Positions 44,122-51,198 of a stretch of 64,000 nt of DNA are shown here, one piece after another. The stretch's first letter is position 1. Every line of letters begins with the position of its first letter. The translations under genes were made by a program, and so were the position numbers. Origin of the DNA: Frankia nepalensis (lineage in GTDB: Bacteria; Actinomycetota; Actinomycetes; Frankiales; Frankiaceae); the NCBI RefSeq assembly GCF_016786325.1, contig NZ_JADWYU010000095.1, positions 45,261-109,260 of the forward strand, written 5' to 3'. The notes beneath the pieces were generated by a model. That model did no database searches. It worked only from the letters and a program-made list of their open reading frames with translations, and was not told the DNA's origin.

Positions 44122-44778
44122 GTGACCTTGCTGAACCTGACACCGGACGAGCTCCTGACGACGACCCGCAGCGTGCGGCGGCGCCTCGACCTCGACCGGC
44201 CGGTCGACCTGGACGTCGTCGAGGAGTGCCTGCGGATCGCCCAGCAGGCGCCGAGCGCGTCCAACCGGCAGACCTGGCACTGGCTCGTCGTCACCGACCC
44301 GGACCTGCGCGCCGGCATCGCCGAGCGCTACCGGCGTTCCTGGGAGGCCTACAAGGTCGCCCAGTCCACGACGACCCCGGCACCGGGACAGGTGTGGAGC
44401 GAGGAACGCCAGGCCACCCAGGCCCGGGTCTCCGCGTCCGCGCAGTACCTGGCCGACAACCTGCACCGGGTCCCCGTCCACGTGATCCCCTGCCTGGAGG
44501 GGGACGAGGCGACGTATCCGGCGAGCATGCGGGCCGGCTACTGGGGCTCGCTGCTGCCCGCGGCCTGGAGCTTCATGCTCGCGCTGCGCGCCCGCGGCCT
44601 GGGCGCCGCCTGGACGACCCTGCACCTGGTCCACGCCGGCGAGGTGGCCGAACTGCTGGGTATCCCGCCCGGCATCACCCAGGGCGCCCTGCTCCCCGTC
44701 GCCTACACCCTCGGCACCGACTTCCGCCCGGCGCCCCGCGAGCCCCTGGCCAGCTCCCTGCACCTCAACGGCTGGTAG
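44122..44778 (+). CDS. Nitroreductase-family flavoprotein
   Basis: A 218-residue FMN-dependent oxidoreductase. The N-terminal flavin-binding segment is TRSVRRRLDLDRPVDLDVVE, followed by IAQQAPSASNRQTWHWLVVT. A central YWGSLLPAAWSFMLALRARG and the C-terminal GIPPGITQGALLPVAYTLG are typical of the nitroreductase fold. AAGGAG is five bases before the GTG at 44122. Substrate is unknown. It is 293 bases upstream of the first Gly-Trp peptide gene, in the same direction, so it is a candidate but unproven partner in peptide modification. Confidence 0.88.
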   Translation: MTLLNLTPDELLTTTRSVRRRLDLDRPVDLDVVEECLRIAQQAPSASNRQTWHWLVVTDPDLRAGIAERYRRSWEAYKVAQSTTTPAPGQVWSEERQATQARVSASAQYLADNLHRVPVHVIPCLEGDEATYPASMRAGYWGSLLPAAWSFMLALRARGLGAAWTTLHLVHAGEVAELLGIPPGITQGALLPVAYTLGTDFRPAPREPLASSLHLNGW

Positions 44779-45055
44779 CCGGCAGGTCCTGGAAGCGACC
44801 CGACTTCCGCCTGGCTCTCCAGCATCGGTCAAGCCCGCCGGCCCACCGAAGGGATCACGCTCGCCCCAGCCATGAGGGCCACGGGCAATGGGCACGCAGC
44901 GTGCTGAACTACGCCTGAACCCTCTGGTGGCAGGCTGGTACTGGTCGGCTTCGGAAGGTGATTGGCGCCCGTTCGGGGGCCGGTCTCCACACCGCGTCCA
45001 ACGGAGCAGCTGTTCACCGCCGAGAAGGTTGCCGACCAGGTATGTGTCCGAGACT

Positions 45056-45074
45056 GGACGGAGGAATCGGCATG
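45056..45074 (+). promoter_or_regulatory. Ribosome binding site conserved between the two Gly-Trp peptide genes
   Basis: GGACGGAGGAAYCGGCATG is shared with positions 48328-48346. It places GGAGG seven bases before both start codons. Conservation of this non-coding leader shows the two genes are recent duplicates. Confidence 0.75.
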
Positions 45075-45239
45075 AAGGCCACGTATCAAGCGCCGACCCT
45101 TCAGGACTCAGGATCATTCCGCGAGCGCACTGGCAACCGCTGGGGCGGCGGCTGGGGCCGCGGTTGGGGCTGGGGCTGGGGTTGGGGCTGGGGCTGGGGC
45201 TGGGGTTGGGGCGGCTGGGGAGGCGGCTGGGGCTGGTAA
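45072..45239 (+). CDS. Gly-Trp-repeat RiPP precursor-like peptide 1, lasso-type leader
   Basis: A 55-residue peptide. The leader MKATYQAPTLQDSGSFRERT fits the YxxPxLxxxGxFxxxTG pattern that RiPP recognition elements bind in actinobacterial lasso precursors. The following 34 residues are almost only Gly and Trp: 13 Trp, with Asn and Arg only near the start. A run of ten or so consecutive Gly-Trp dipeptides occupies residues 31-47. There is no Asp or Glu to close a lasso ring, so the product class is unclear. No lasso protease or cyclase gene is seen in the window. GGAGG precedes the ATG by seven bases. The nitroreductase gene is upstream and tRNA-Thr downstream on the other strand. Confidence 0.8.
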   Translation: MKATYQAPTLQDSGSFRERTGNRWGGGWGRGWGWGWGWGWGWGWGWGGWGGGWGW

Positions 45240-45541
45240 CAGCCCGTACCCGAGTGGCCGGCCCGGCCGGCACTTGCCCCTGAGCCACCTCGCGCCTGCT
45301 GGTTACAGCTGTCTTGCTTCGTGTTGGTGCCGTGCCCGGCGCGCGCCACGCACGGCCAGGATCCGACGTCCGCCACGCGACCGCCTGCGCGCGGTGCTGG
45401 CGCGCCGTGCTCGGCGGGCGTCGGACGCCACCCCCCCGCGCGCGGGGGAGCGTCGTCACGCGAAAGTCGATAGGACGTGACCGATGAGCTACCCGCGGAT
45501 GACCACCGTTGACTTGGCCCGCGCTGGTCAGGGGGTCTGAG
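45240..45541. other. Gap between precursor 1 and tRNA-Thr
   Basis: No credible gene. GC-palindromic sequence GGCCGGCCCGGCCGG near 45258 may form a hairpin that ends the precursor transcript. Confidence 0.35.
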
Positions 45542-45613
45542 AGCCGAAGGCGGGGATTGAACCCGCGACCTATCGCTTACGAGGCGATTGCTCTGCCACT
45601 GAGCTACTTCGGC
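45542..45613 (-). tRNA. tRNA-Thr (anticodon CGU)
   Basis: A 72-base tRNA on the minus strand. The acceptor stem is GCCGAAG paired with CTTCGGC, the anticodon stem ATCGC/GCGAT encloses the loop CTCGTAA with anticodon CGT, and the T arm has GCGGG-TTCAATC-CCCGC. The discriminator base is T and no CCA is encoded. A tRNA-Thr gene in the topA/delta' neighbourhood also occurs in M. tuberculosis as I recall. Confidence 0.95.
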
Positions 45614-46052
45614 GGACACCGGCACGGCCGGCGCGGTTCCGAGTATGCCAGATGAGATGGGCGTGGCAGCGAGCCCCCGGCCGCCAGTCGAGCGGTTAGT
45701 TCCGAAGACGCGGGCGGCGCTTTGGCTGGTCCAGTTCGGAGCCGCGTCATCCGGTCGATGGGCCCGGGAGCCGGGCGACCAGAGCGACCATGGCCCGTGT
45801 GGGGCCTTGCGAGGGACGTGGCGTGAACGGGTCACCCAGGGCGACGGAGAGCCGACGCGGAGGCGGCGCCGGTGGGGCCACGAGCCTGGTCGTGACGGTC
45901 CGATGCGACTTTGAGGGCACAGTTGGGGTTGAACTACAGAAAGTCTTGGGTCAGCTACCCGAAAGTAGCACCTTCACGTCATCCGCCGACCGAAATTCGC
46001 CAAATGCGACCCCGCTCGCAGTGGCGCTGGAGGGGTTGCGTAGGGTTTCGCC
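45614..46052. other. Upstream region of orphan response regulator
   Basis: No credible gene in 439 bases. The last 130 bases (from about 45910) are markedly less GC-rich than average and probably contain regulator binding sites. The promoter's TAGGGT at 46041-46046 is six bases from the ATG. Confidence 0.4.
46041..46046 (+). promoter_or_regulatory. -10 element TAGGGT, leaderless start
   Basis: TAGGGT is six bases before the ATG at 46053, so the regulator mRNA is probably leaderless. Confidence 0.55.
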
Positions 46053-46778
46053 ATGACCGGGGAAGCAGCTGCGACGACGACGCGAGGAGCCTCGCTGCTC
46101 GTCGCGGAGGATGACGAAGCATCACGCGTCGCACTAGCGCGCAGTCTTGAACGTTTCGGATACCGCGTGCTGGAGGCGGCCGACGGGGAGACCGCCCTCC
46201 GCCTGTTCCAGACGACGGAGATCGACCTGGTCGTGCTCGACGTCGCGATGCCGCGGATGGACGGCTTCGCGGTGCTCAGCAGGCTGCGCCAGACGAGCGA
46301 AGTGCCGGTGATCATGCTCACCGGCCGGGCCGAGGAGGTCGACCGGGTCGTCGGCCTGGAGCTCGGGGCCGACGACTACGTCGTGAAGCCCTACTCGCTG
46401 CGCGAGCTGGTGGCCCGCGTCCGCGCGCGGCTGCGCCGCCGGCCGGTCGAGGCTCCGCCGCAGCGCACCGGGGACGGCAACGAGCCGCTCGTCTACGGCG
46501 ACGTCTCCATCGACCTGCGCGCACGAGAGGTCGCCGTCGCCGGTGAGCGGATCGACCTGACGGCCCGGGAGTACGAGCTGCTCGCCTTCCTGGCCCGTCA
46601 CCCGCGCCGGGTGTTCAGCCGCGAGGAACTGCTCGAGCAGGTGTGGGGAACCCGTTTCCAGGACCCGGCGACGGTGACCGAGCATGTGCGGCGGGTCCGT
46701 ACCAAGGTCGAGGGCCGGCCGCCGCAGCGCCGGCTCGTCACCACCCTGCGCGGGATGGGATACCGCTTCGACCCGTGA
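46053..46778 (+). CDS. OmpR-family response regulator (orphan)
   Basis: A 241-residue two-domain regulator. The receiver domain has the acidic pair in LLVAEDDEAS, phospho-acceptor Asp in LVVLDVAMPRMDG, Thr in IMLTGRAEE and Lys in YVVKPYSLREL. The winged-helix DNA-binding domain has LTAREYELLAFLARHPRRVF, VTEHVRRVRTKV and the RGMGYRF ending. No histidine kinase gene is adjacent. It ends four bases from the converging ricT-like gene, and lies between the two Gly-Trp peptide genes. Confidence 0.92.
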   Translation: MTGEAAATTTRGASLLVAEDDEASRVALARSLERFGYRVLEAADGETALRLFQTTEIDLVVLDVAMPRMDGFAVLSRLRQTSEVPVIMLTGRAEEVDRVVGLELGADDYVVKPYSLRELVARVRARLRRRPVEAPPQRTGDGNEPLVYGDVSIDLRAREVAVAGERIDLTAREYELLAFLARHPRRVFSREELLEQVWGTRFQDPATVTEHVRRVRTKVEGRPPQRRLVTTLRGMGYRFDP

Positions 46779-46782
46779 GGCC

Positions 46783-47793
46783 TCAGCCGCCCTCCGCGGG
46801 GCGCGAACGGCCACGGCGGCGGATGCGATGGTGTTCGCCGCCGGCCGGTGAGCCCTCGCCCGCCCCGTCCGGCGCCGCCGCGCAGCCGAGCTGGCTGCCC
46901 ACCCCGGCCTGAGGCGCCGCCTGCTCCGGACCGTTGGGGCCAGGCTCGGCGGAGCCGGCCGGACGCTGGTCGGAGGCCGGATAGGCCGCCTCGTGCGCCC
47001 GACGGGAGGCGCACACGTCCGCGCGGTCGCAGGCCCGCCGCCCCCCGGAGTCCAGCGCGACGACGACCTGTTGGCGGGGCACGTCATGGCCGACCACCCG
47101 GCCGGGGCCGTCCGGAGTGCGCGCCCGGGCGCCGACCGCCGGGACGGAGGCGGCGAACTCCTCGTACAGCGGGTGCTCATAGCGCAGGCAGCACATCAGC
47201 CGACCGCACGCACCACTGATCTTCATCGGGTTGAGCGCGAGATTCTGGTCCTTGGCCATCCGGATGCTCACCGGCTCGAAGTCGGTGAGGAACGTCGAGC
47301 AGCACAGCTCACGGCCGCAGGACCCGATGCCTCCCTGCAGCTTGGCGCTGTCCCTCGCTGACAGCTGGCGCAGATGTACCCGGCTGTCCAGCACCCGGTT
47401 CAGGTCCCGGACGAGCGCGCGGAAGTCCACCCGCCCGTCGGCGGTGAAGTAGATCGTGAACGTGTCCGAGGCACTGACGTGGTCCACTCCGACGATCTTC
47501 ATCGGCAGGCCGTGCTCCCGGACCAGCCGCTTGGCGGCGACCCTGGCCTGGGCGCGCCGCCGCCGCGAGACCTGGTCGCGCTCCAGGTCGTCGTCGGCCG
47601 CGAACCCGGCGAGCACCGGCAACTCGCCGACGTCCTCGCTGACCCACCGCGGCGCCCACATGCAGGTGGCCACCTCGGCGCCGTCCTCGGTCGGGACGAG
47701 CACCCGGTCGCCGACGCGCGGCGTGAGCCGGCCCGGGTCGGCGTAGTACAGCTTCCCGCGGGGGGAGAACGCCACCGCGCACATCATCGGCAT
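46783..47793 (-). CDS. PSP1/RicT-family protein
   Basis: A protein of about 336 residues with the PSP1 C-terminal domain. Conserved cysteines are seen in GSCGRELCCSTFL and GACGRLMCCLRYE, with TIYFTADGRVDFRALVRDL before them. In Bacillus, RicT (YaaT) acts with RicA and RicF as an iron-sulfur complex in RNA processing and phosphorelay control; partners are not visible here. AGGAGG is 12 bases before ATG 47793; an ATG at 47838 would add 15 basic residues. The last 70 residues are low-complexity. A RicT gene near the delta' gene is a common actinobacterial arrangement. Confidence 0.88.
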   Translation of the reverse strand: MPMMCAVAFSPRGKLYYADPGRLTPRVGDRVLVPTEDGAEVATCMWAPRWVSEDVGELPVLAGFAADDDLERDQVSRRRRAQARVAAKRLVREHGLPMKIVGVDHVSASDTFTIYFTADGRVDFRALVRDLNRVLDSRVHLRQLSARDSAKLQGGIGSCGRELCCSTFLTDFEPVSIRMAKDQNLALNPMKISGACGRLMCCLRYEHPLYEEFAASVPAVGARARTPDGPGRVVGHDVPRQQVVVALDSGGRRACDRADVCASRRAHEAAYPASDQRPAGSAEPGPNGPEQAAPQAGVGSQLGCAAAPDGAGEGSPAGGEHHRIRRRGRSRPAEGG

Positions 47794-48343
47794 GGGTACC
47801 CGCCGCCTCCTGTGTCCGTGTCTCGGCCCTGCGTTCATGTCTCAGCCCGCGGGCATCCGGCCCCGTCCTTGGACTGATCCGACATCAGCGGTTCCGGTGG
47901 ATTCCCGGTTCCCGCCGGATCCGCGCCGCCTGGCTCGCGGGGAGCGCCCCTGGGAGACGGCGGACGACGAGGCCGACCATGCCGCGGAGCGCGGTTCCGC
48001 CTCGCCCGGTCGGTCGGCCGGCCGGCCGACCAGTCGGTCGGTCGGTCGGTCGGTCGGTCGGAGCAGACAACCCACCCACCCGGCCGGAATGTGACGGAAA
48101 TCGCCCTCGAGTCCGAGGGTACGTCCCGCCACGTCTCGGGGCATCTGGTTCGCCGCCACCCCCACCGTTTTGATCATGCTCACCGTGATGAACCAGAAGT
48201 GAACCCGCCAGTGGCACGCTGAGAGTGGCCGGTTACAGGTAGTACGGAATTTGTTCGAAGGCCGGTGGCTACACCGGAGACGTGCCACCTGACCGGCCAG
48301 AACCGCCGAAAGGCAAAACGCTAAACCGGACGGAGGAACCGGC
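47794..48343. other. Intergenic region with GGTC repeats upstream of precursor 2
   Basis: No credible gene. It holds a perfect 20-bp palindrome and a GGTC array at 48007-48062. The last 180 bases before the precursor are less GC-rich (48160-48270) and probably hold its promoter. Confidence 0.4.
48007..48062. repeat. GGTC tetranucleotide array and 20-bp palindrome
   Basis: GGTCGGCCGGCCGGCCGACC at 48012-48031 is self-complementary. It is followed by about seven tandem GGTC units at 48033-48061. Such slippage-prone arrays in front of a gene can vary in length between strains. Confidence 0.7.
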
Positions 48344-48496
48344 ATGAAGGCTACGTATCAGGCGCCGACCCTCCAGAATGCAGGGTCCTTCCGCGAGAGC
48401 ACCGGCTGGGGATGGGGCTGGGGCTGGGGAGGCGGCGGCTGGGGTTGGGGATGGGGTTGGGGAGGCGGTTGGGGAGGCGGCTGGGGACGCTGGTAG
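48344..48496 (+). CDS. Gly-Trp-repeat RiPP precursor-like peptide 2, lasso-type leader
   Basis: A 50-residue peptide. The leader MKATYQAPTLQNAGSFREST differs from that of the first peptide at only three of 20 residues. The core then has only Gly and Trp (11 Trp) except for one Arg before the final Trp. It is shorter than the first and lacks the Asn-Arg after the leader, and has no acidic residue. GGAGG is seven bases upstream of the ATG. A 13-bp hairpin follows, then the VioD-like hydroxylase gene 115 bases downstream in the same direction. The near-identical leader with variable core is the pattern expected of a modified peptide family. Confidence 0.8.
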   Translation: MKATYQAPTLQNAGSFRESTGWGWGWGWGGGGWGWGWGWGGGWGGGWGRW

Positions 48497-48539
48497 TCCT
48501 CGCTTCCACTCTTAGCAACTCGTCAATCTGACAAACCCT

Positions 48540-48567
48540 GTGGCGGTGGCCAAATGGCCACCGCCAC
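48540..48567 (+). terminator. 13-bp hairpin between precursor 2 and hydroxylase
   Basis: Arms 48540-48552 and 48555-48567 pair perfectly. It could partly terminate, giving excess precursor over enzyme mRNA, as is usual in RiPP operons. Confidence 0.65.
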
Positions 48568-48610
48568 CCCCATATCTGCGTCATCCCACGTCTGCGAGGT
48601 CTTTGCCGCG

Positions 48611-49849
48611 ATGAGAATCGTCTGTGTAGGCGGTGGCCCGGCCGGGCTGTATTTCGCGATCTGCGCGAAGCTCCACGAGCCTGACCACGACATCACCGTG
48701 CTCGAGCGTGACCCACCGGGGGCCACCCACGGCTGGGGGGTCGTCTACTGGGAACCGCTGCTGGGCATCCTGTTCCGCCACGACCCGGTCGGCGCCCGCC
48801 GCCTGCGGGCGGCCTCGACGCTCTGGCGGGAGCAGTTGCTCACCCTCGGCGGGCCGCGAACCGCCTACCTGCCTGGCTACGGGTACAGCATCCAGCGCGC
48901 CGCGCTGCTCGACCTGCTCGGCCAGCGGGCGACCGAGCTCGGTATCGAGGTGCGCCACCAGACGGAGGTGGCCGACGCCGCCGAACTAGCCGAGCTCTCC
49001 GCGCGGGCGGACCTGGTGGTGGCGTCCGACGGCGCGCACAGCCGGGTCCGGCGCCTCGCCGGCCCGGACGCGTTCGGCACCCGCACGGACGACGGCGTCA
49101 ACCAGTTCATCTGGCTGGGTACCGACATGCGGTTCGAGAATTTCAGGTTCGCGTTCGAGCGGACGCCTGCCGGCTGGATCTGGTTTCACGCATATCCATC
49201 CGCCGCCGACATCAGCACCTGCATCGTCGAATGCGCGCCCGAGACGTGGGCCGGGCTGGGCCTCGACAAACTCGACGACGAGGCGGGCCGGCGGCTTCTG
49301 GAGAGCATCTTCGCGGAGCAGCTCGCTGGCCACCGGCTGATCAGCAGCTGCCATGGCCGGCCGGCCCGCTGGCAGCGGTTCACCCACGTCACCAACCGCT
49401 CCTGGCGACACGAGAACATCGTGCTGATCGGGGACGCCGCGCACACCACTCATTTCACCCTTGGTTCGGGCACCGCTTTCGCGATCATGGACGCCGTCAT
49501 GCTCGTCTGGTTCCTGAAGGAACACGGAGAGGTCTCCGCCGCGCTGCGGGAGTTCGACCGGTCCGGACGCGCCGCGCTGAAGCCGCCGCAGGACGCGGCG
49601 CGCACCAGCATGGCCTGGTTCGAGCGCGTCGACGAGATCCTCGCCGATCTCAGCCCGGGTGGGCCGGCGGGCGACCCCGACCCCGTCGAGTTCGCGTTCG
49701 CGATGGGCACCCGGCAGGGCGACGCGACGCCGCTGCGCCACCGGGCCTGCAAGGTCCACCAGGTCCCCGCGGTACGCGCCCTCGGGCGGCAGGCCGGCCA
49801 GAGCACGCGCTGGCTGCTCGACAAGCGCCGTGAACTCGCCACACGATGA
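48611..49849 (+). CDS. VioD-like FAD-dependent aromatic hydroxylase
   Basis: A 412-residue group A flavin monooxygenase. The FAD dinucleotide motif is MRIVCVGGGPAGLYFA at the very start, ERDPPGATHGWGVVYWEP follows, DLVVASDGAHSRVRR is the DG motif, and VLIGDAAHTTHFTLGSGTAF the GD motif. NQFIWLGTD, CIVECAPETWAG and MAWFERVDE resemble VioD (violacein indole-ring hydroxylase) and the monooxygenase half of salicylyl-CoA/anthraniloyl-CoA hydroxylases. ATG 48611 is preferred because the Rossmann fold starts there; 48554 would add 19 residues. Being directly downstream of a Trp-rich peptide gene suggests Trp side chains as substrate, which is inference. Confidence 0.88.
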   Translation: MRIVCVGGGPAGLYFAICAKLHEPDHDITVLERDPPGATHGWGVVYWEPLLGILFRHDPVGARRLRAASTLWREQLLTLGGPRTAYLPGYGYSIQRAALLDLLGQRATELGIEVRHQTEVADAAELAELSARADLVVASDGAHSRVRRLAGPDAFGTRTDDGVNQFIWLGTDMRFENFRFAFERTPAGWIWFHAYPSAADISTCIVECAPETWAGLGLDKLDDEAGRRLLESIFAEQLAGHRLISSCHGRPARWQRFTHVTNRSWRHENIVLIGDAAHTTHFTLGSGTAFAIMDAVMLVWFLKEHGEVSAALREFDRSGRAALKPPQDAARTSMAWFERVDEILADLSPGGPAGDPDPVEFAFAMGTRQGDATPLRHRACKVHQVPAVRALGRQAGQSTRWLLDKRRELATR

Positions 49850-49906
49850 CCGGCCAGCCACGCGATGACCGGCTCGCCCCGTGATTGGCGGTGCCCGGTC
49901 AGCCCG

Positions 49907-49956
49907 AGCGCGGGAAAGGCCCCGGCGGTTCGACCGAACTGCCGGGGCCTCGCGCT
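49907..49956. terminator. Bidirectional terminator hairpin
   Basis: An inner stem pairs 49917-49931 with 49936-49950 (15 bp, one wobble) and an outer AGCGCG/CGCGCT pair extends it. It lies between the converging hydroxylase and pyrophosphatase genes. Confidence 0.75.
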
Positions 49957-50019
49957 GGTGCGCCGCGTGCGCGCGCCGCGCGCGTCCCACGCGGGCGGCG
50001 GCGTCAGGCGGACGTGGCG

Positions 50020-50559
50020 TCAGGCGGACTTGGCCTCGTCGGCCTTGGCCTCGTCGACGACCGGGTCCACGTGCTCCGTCTCCATCCGCTTGATCGAGGC
50101 GAGGATCTCGCGCTCGGCGTCGGCGCGGCCGACCCAGCTCGCGCCCTCGACCGACTTGCCGGGCTCCAGGTCCTTGTAGACCTCGAAGAAGTGCTGGATC
50201 TCCAGCCGGTCGAACTCCGGCAGGTGACGGATGTCACGCAGGTGCTCCTGGCGGACGTCGGCCACCGGCACGCACAGGACCTTGTCGTCCGGGCCCTTCT
50301 CGTCGGTCATCTGGAACATCCCGATCGTGCGGCAGCGCACCAGGCAGCCCGGGAAGGTGGGCTCCTCGAGCAGCACCAGCGCGTCCAGCGGGTCGCCGTC
50401 ACGACCGAGCGTGCCCTCGATGAACCCGTAGTCGGACGGGTAGTGGGTGGAGGTGAACAGCATTCGGTCCAGCCGGATCCGCCCCGTGTGGTGATCCATC
50501 TCGTACTTGTTGCGCTGCCCCTTGGGGATCTCGATGGTCACGTCGAACTCGAGGTCCAC
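50020..50559 (-). CDS. ppa: Soluble inorganic pyrophosphatase
   Basis: A 179-residue family I pyrophosphatase. [15 protein letters not shown] at the start, [11 protein letters not shown], the metal site [10 protein letters not shown] and the [23 protein letters not shown] blocks are all present. GTG 50559 is preceded by AGGAG and gives the conserved N-terminus; a longer frame to 50625 adds 22 non-conserved residues. In M. tuberculosis ppa (Rv3628) is likewise beside dacB and the zincin gene, in the same divergent layout. Confidence 0.95.
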   Translation of the reverse strand: MDLEFDVTIEIPKGQRNKYEMDHHTGRIRLDRMLFTSTHYPSDYGFIEGTLGRDGDPLDALVLLEEPTFPGCLVRCRTIGMFQMTDEKGPDDKVLCVPVADVRQEHLRDIRHLPEFDRLEIQHFFEVYKDLEPGKSVEGASWVGRADAEREILASIKRMETEHVDPVVDEAKADEAKSA

Positions 50560-51198
50560 GCCGCTCCTGTCTCCTTCTTCGCTGTCAGCCCGACCCGGCT
50601 GGGCCGGATTCGTCTTCCGTGGCACCAGTCCCGGGGTGACCGGTACCGGCTTCCCACGCCGGCCGCGGGGCCGGCGTGGTCTGTCTCACGACCAGTCAGG
50701 ACGCCCCCGTCCGGTCGCTTCACGTTCCTGATGTGCGCCTTGGTCCAGTGTCGGCGGACTTCGGCCGGGCCGCAGCTTCAGGGATGTGGCCTAGCCCACG
50801 CGGCCGCGCCGCGCGCACGCGCCGGATCTCCTGGAGAACCAGGTTGGCCGATCCTCGGCTCCGGCCTTCGCGCCGCTCCTCTTCCACTCCCCCGAACCCG
50901 CGCCCGCCATGCGGCCGCCTCGCCCCCCGACCTCGGCCGCGTGGGTATGTCCCCCCGGCGCCGAATCCCGGCGAGCTGCCGGCGACCCCGCGACACGACA
51001 ACACCGCGACACAATCTCCGCGGCACATCGTCCCGCCGCTCGAGCGAGGCTCGACGTCGGGGTCCCGGGCCGCCGGGGGCAATATAACGGCCTGTCGGAA
51101 GCCTCCGAAGGCGGGCGAACACCGTGAACGGGCGCCCGCCGGCGAACACCGGGTGACCTCGGTGGCCCTGGCCTGGCCGGCGAACGTAGGCTTCGCGC
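50560..51198. other. Divergent intergenic region ppa / dacB
   Basis: No credible gene in about 640 bases. A TAGGCT element for dacB lies at its right end. I see no repeat or operator of note. Confidence 0.4.
51187..51192 (+). promoter_or_regulatory. -10 element TAGGCT, leaderless start of dacB
   Basis: TAGGCT is six bases before the GTG at 51199 and no ribosome site is visible. Confidence 0.55.

Noticed and set aside
45072-48496. Classical lasso peptide cluster
   Set aside because: The leaders fit, but neither core has the Asp/Glu needed for the ring, and no RRE, protease or cyclase gene is present in the window.
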